Below are positions 5,428-6,461 of a DNA stretch of 6,461 nt, piece by piece. Both the position numbers and the translations under genes were made by a program. Each line of letters begins with the position of its first letter. Position 1 is the stretch's first letter. Source of the DNA: Gammaproteobacteria bacterium (lineage in GTDB: Bacteria; Pseudomonadota; Gammaproteobacteria; Chromatiales; Chromatiaceae); the NCBI GenBank assembly GCA_030621975.1, contig JAUXGQ010000099.1, forward strand, positions 1 to 6,461, written 5' to 3'. The notes below the pieces were generated by a model. The model was not told where the DNA came from and ran no database searches. It worked only from the letters and a program-made list of their open reading frames with translations.

Positions 5428-6461
5428 TTTGCAACTTTCGGTCAGTCCCTGCGATTCCAGATCATTGCCGCACTGCTGACAATGCTCCTGGTCTTTGCCC
5501 TCGCCCAGACCCTGACCCTCTACGCACTGGAGGAGCAGCTCGATAACCAGGTCATTTTGAACCTGGCGTCCAGATTACAGCTGACCCAGCAACATCTCGT
5601 CACTCAGGCGATGCATTACCAGGAAAACACGCAGCGGGAGTTCTCTGCGCATCACCGAATCATTCAACTGTATTATCAGGATCTCATCGGGCATATCAAA
5701 ACCTTCGACATGCTTTGCAACGCTTTTATGCATCGCGAGTTTGAGCCAGGGTTAACCGGGCTGCCCGTGGCCCTTTACCCAAGTCTCGACCGCGACACAA
5801 GGATGGCCGTAAGCAAACTCGAAACAATCTGGAATCATTATCGCAAAGATCTGATGACGGCGCTGGGATCCGATCCTGAAGAACCCCGGCTGCAAGCAGC
5901 GGCGCAGTATGTCATTCAAAACCGGCAAAGGTTGGAGCATGCTGCAAACGGGCTTCAGACCGAGATTCAGCACCTGGCGAGAAGCCATCTGAACAAGATC
6001 AACCTAATCAATCGACTGGCATTGTTGGCCGCTTCTTTGGTGGCCATTGCGATTCTCTTCTGGTTTTACCGCAAGGTCATAAAGCCTTTGGGGCTTGCCA
6101 CGGAGGGTTTCAGAAAAGTGGCCCAAGGCGATTTCGGTCATCAGGTCGATATCGAAAGCAATAACGAAATCGCCTGGATGACAGAATCTTTCAATCACCT
6201 TTCGAAACGCCTGTACGCCATATTTCGCTTGATCGACCACGTCCAGCAAGGTAGCGACCTCGACAGCACCCTGAAGTTCGTCGGTGAAGACTTCAGTCGA
6301 TTTATCCCTCTTAACTGGATGGGTGTCCTGTTTCTCACCGGAGACGGGACGTCTCTGAAACTGGAGAAGTCCTTCTTTAAGGGCATACAAGACAATTCGG
6401 GGCGCAGGAACTATCCCCTGAAAGGCACCTTGCTCGAACTGGCGATGCAGTCGCGCGAGCC
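5425..6461 (+). CDS. Membrane sensor protein with HAMP domain (likely histidine kinase), N-terminal part
   Basis: The frame is open from a stop at 5368 to the right edge, giving 345 codons without a stop. The best start is TTG at 5425 with AGGAG 7 nt upstream; the only nearby ATG (5482) lies inside the first membrane helix. Domains in order: TM1 at about 12-34; an all-helical periplasmic domain at about 35-195 containing KLETIWNHYRKDL (131-143), reminiscent of the PilJ/NarX N-terminal sensing family; TM2 at about 198-215; a HAMP linker at about 216-270 (VIKPL with Pro221; NNEIAWMTESFN at 246-257); then a region from about 275 that looks like the start of a GAF domain. The output domain lies beyond the window; a histidine kinase is likeliest, but a diguanylate cyclase or other output is possible. 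I do not see the NarX nitrate P-box, so the ligand is unknown. The gene is divergent from prmB. Confidence 0.85.
   Translation, partial: MFATFGQSLRFQIIAALLTMLLVFALAQTLTLYALEEQLDNQVILNLASRLQLTQQHLVTQAMHYQENTQREFSAHHRIIQLYYQDLIGHIKTFDMLCNAFMHREFEPGLTGLPVALYPSLDRDTRMAVSKLETIWNHYRKDLMTALGSDPEEPRLQAAAQYVIQNRQRLEHAANGLQTEIQHLARSHLNKINLINRLALLAASLVAIAILFWFYRKVIKPLGLATEGFRKVAQGDFGHQVDIESNNEIAWMTESFNHLSKRLYAIFRLIDHVQQGSDLDSTLKFVGEDFSRFIPLNWMGVLFLTGDGTSLKLEKSFFKGIQDNSGRRNYPLKGTLLELAMQSRE

Noticed and set aside
6004..6390. Minus-strand open frame of 128 codons near the right edge, and a similar one at 5752-5988
   Set aside because: Both are antisense to the plus-strand sensor, whose membrane helices and HAMP motif are clear across the same bases.

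Overview
The window is chromosomal DNA of about mid-50s % GC that looks like a gammaproteobacterium. The evidence is the gene order tRNA-Leu – tig – clpP – clpX, a hemN product close to E. coli HemN along its whole length, and a PrmB-type L3 methyltransferase. I cannot name the genus. There are no insertion sequences, phage genes, CRISPR arrays or integration scars. This is housekeeping DNA plus the first part of one sensor gene.

Layout, left to right. Five protein genes and a small conserved ORF lie on the minus strand, so they are transcribed right to left. Positions 1-44 hold the first codons of clpX. clpP (229-846) and tig (879-2183) lie upstream of it, 32 bp apart. A tRNA-Leu(UAG) gene (2260-2344) sits just upstream of tig on the same strand, with no clear terminator between them. 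After a 233-bp spacer comes a second minus-strand cluster: prmB (4288-5202), a 103-residue conserved protein of unknown function (3973-4284) and hemN (2578-3963). These genes are separated by only 3 and 9 bp, and each downstream ribosome binding site overlaps the stop codon of the gene before it, so they form one translationally coupled operon. A 222-bp divergent spacer then leads to a plus-strand gene starting at 5425 with TTG. It encodes a two-helix membrane sensor (periplasmic helical domain, HAMP, start of a cytoplasmic GAF-like region) and runs off the right edge.

How the genes relate. Trigger factor meets nascent chains at the ribosome. ClpP is the peptidase of the ClpXP protease and ClpX its unfoldase, so the left block is a protein folding and turnover operon. 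HemN makes protoporphyrinogen IX without oxygen; PrmB methylates ribosomal protein L3. The divergent sensor may or may not control its neighbours; nothing in the sequence settles that.

I found no convincing undescribed system. The points most worth a second look are the TTG-started sensor, the unknown 103-residue protein coupled to hemN, and two perfect 8-bp hairpins with the same geometry (GATC-N9-GATC at the loop), one in the clpX leader and one in the first codons of hemN.
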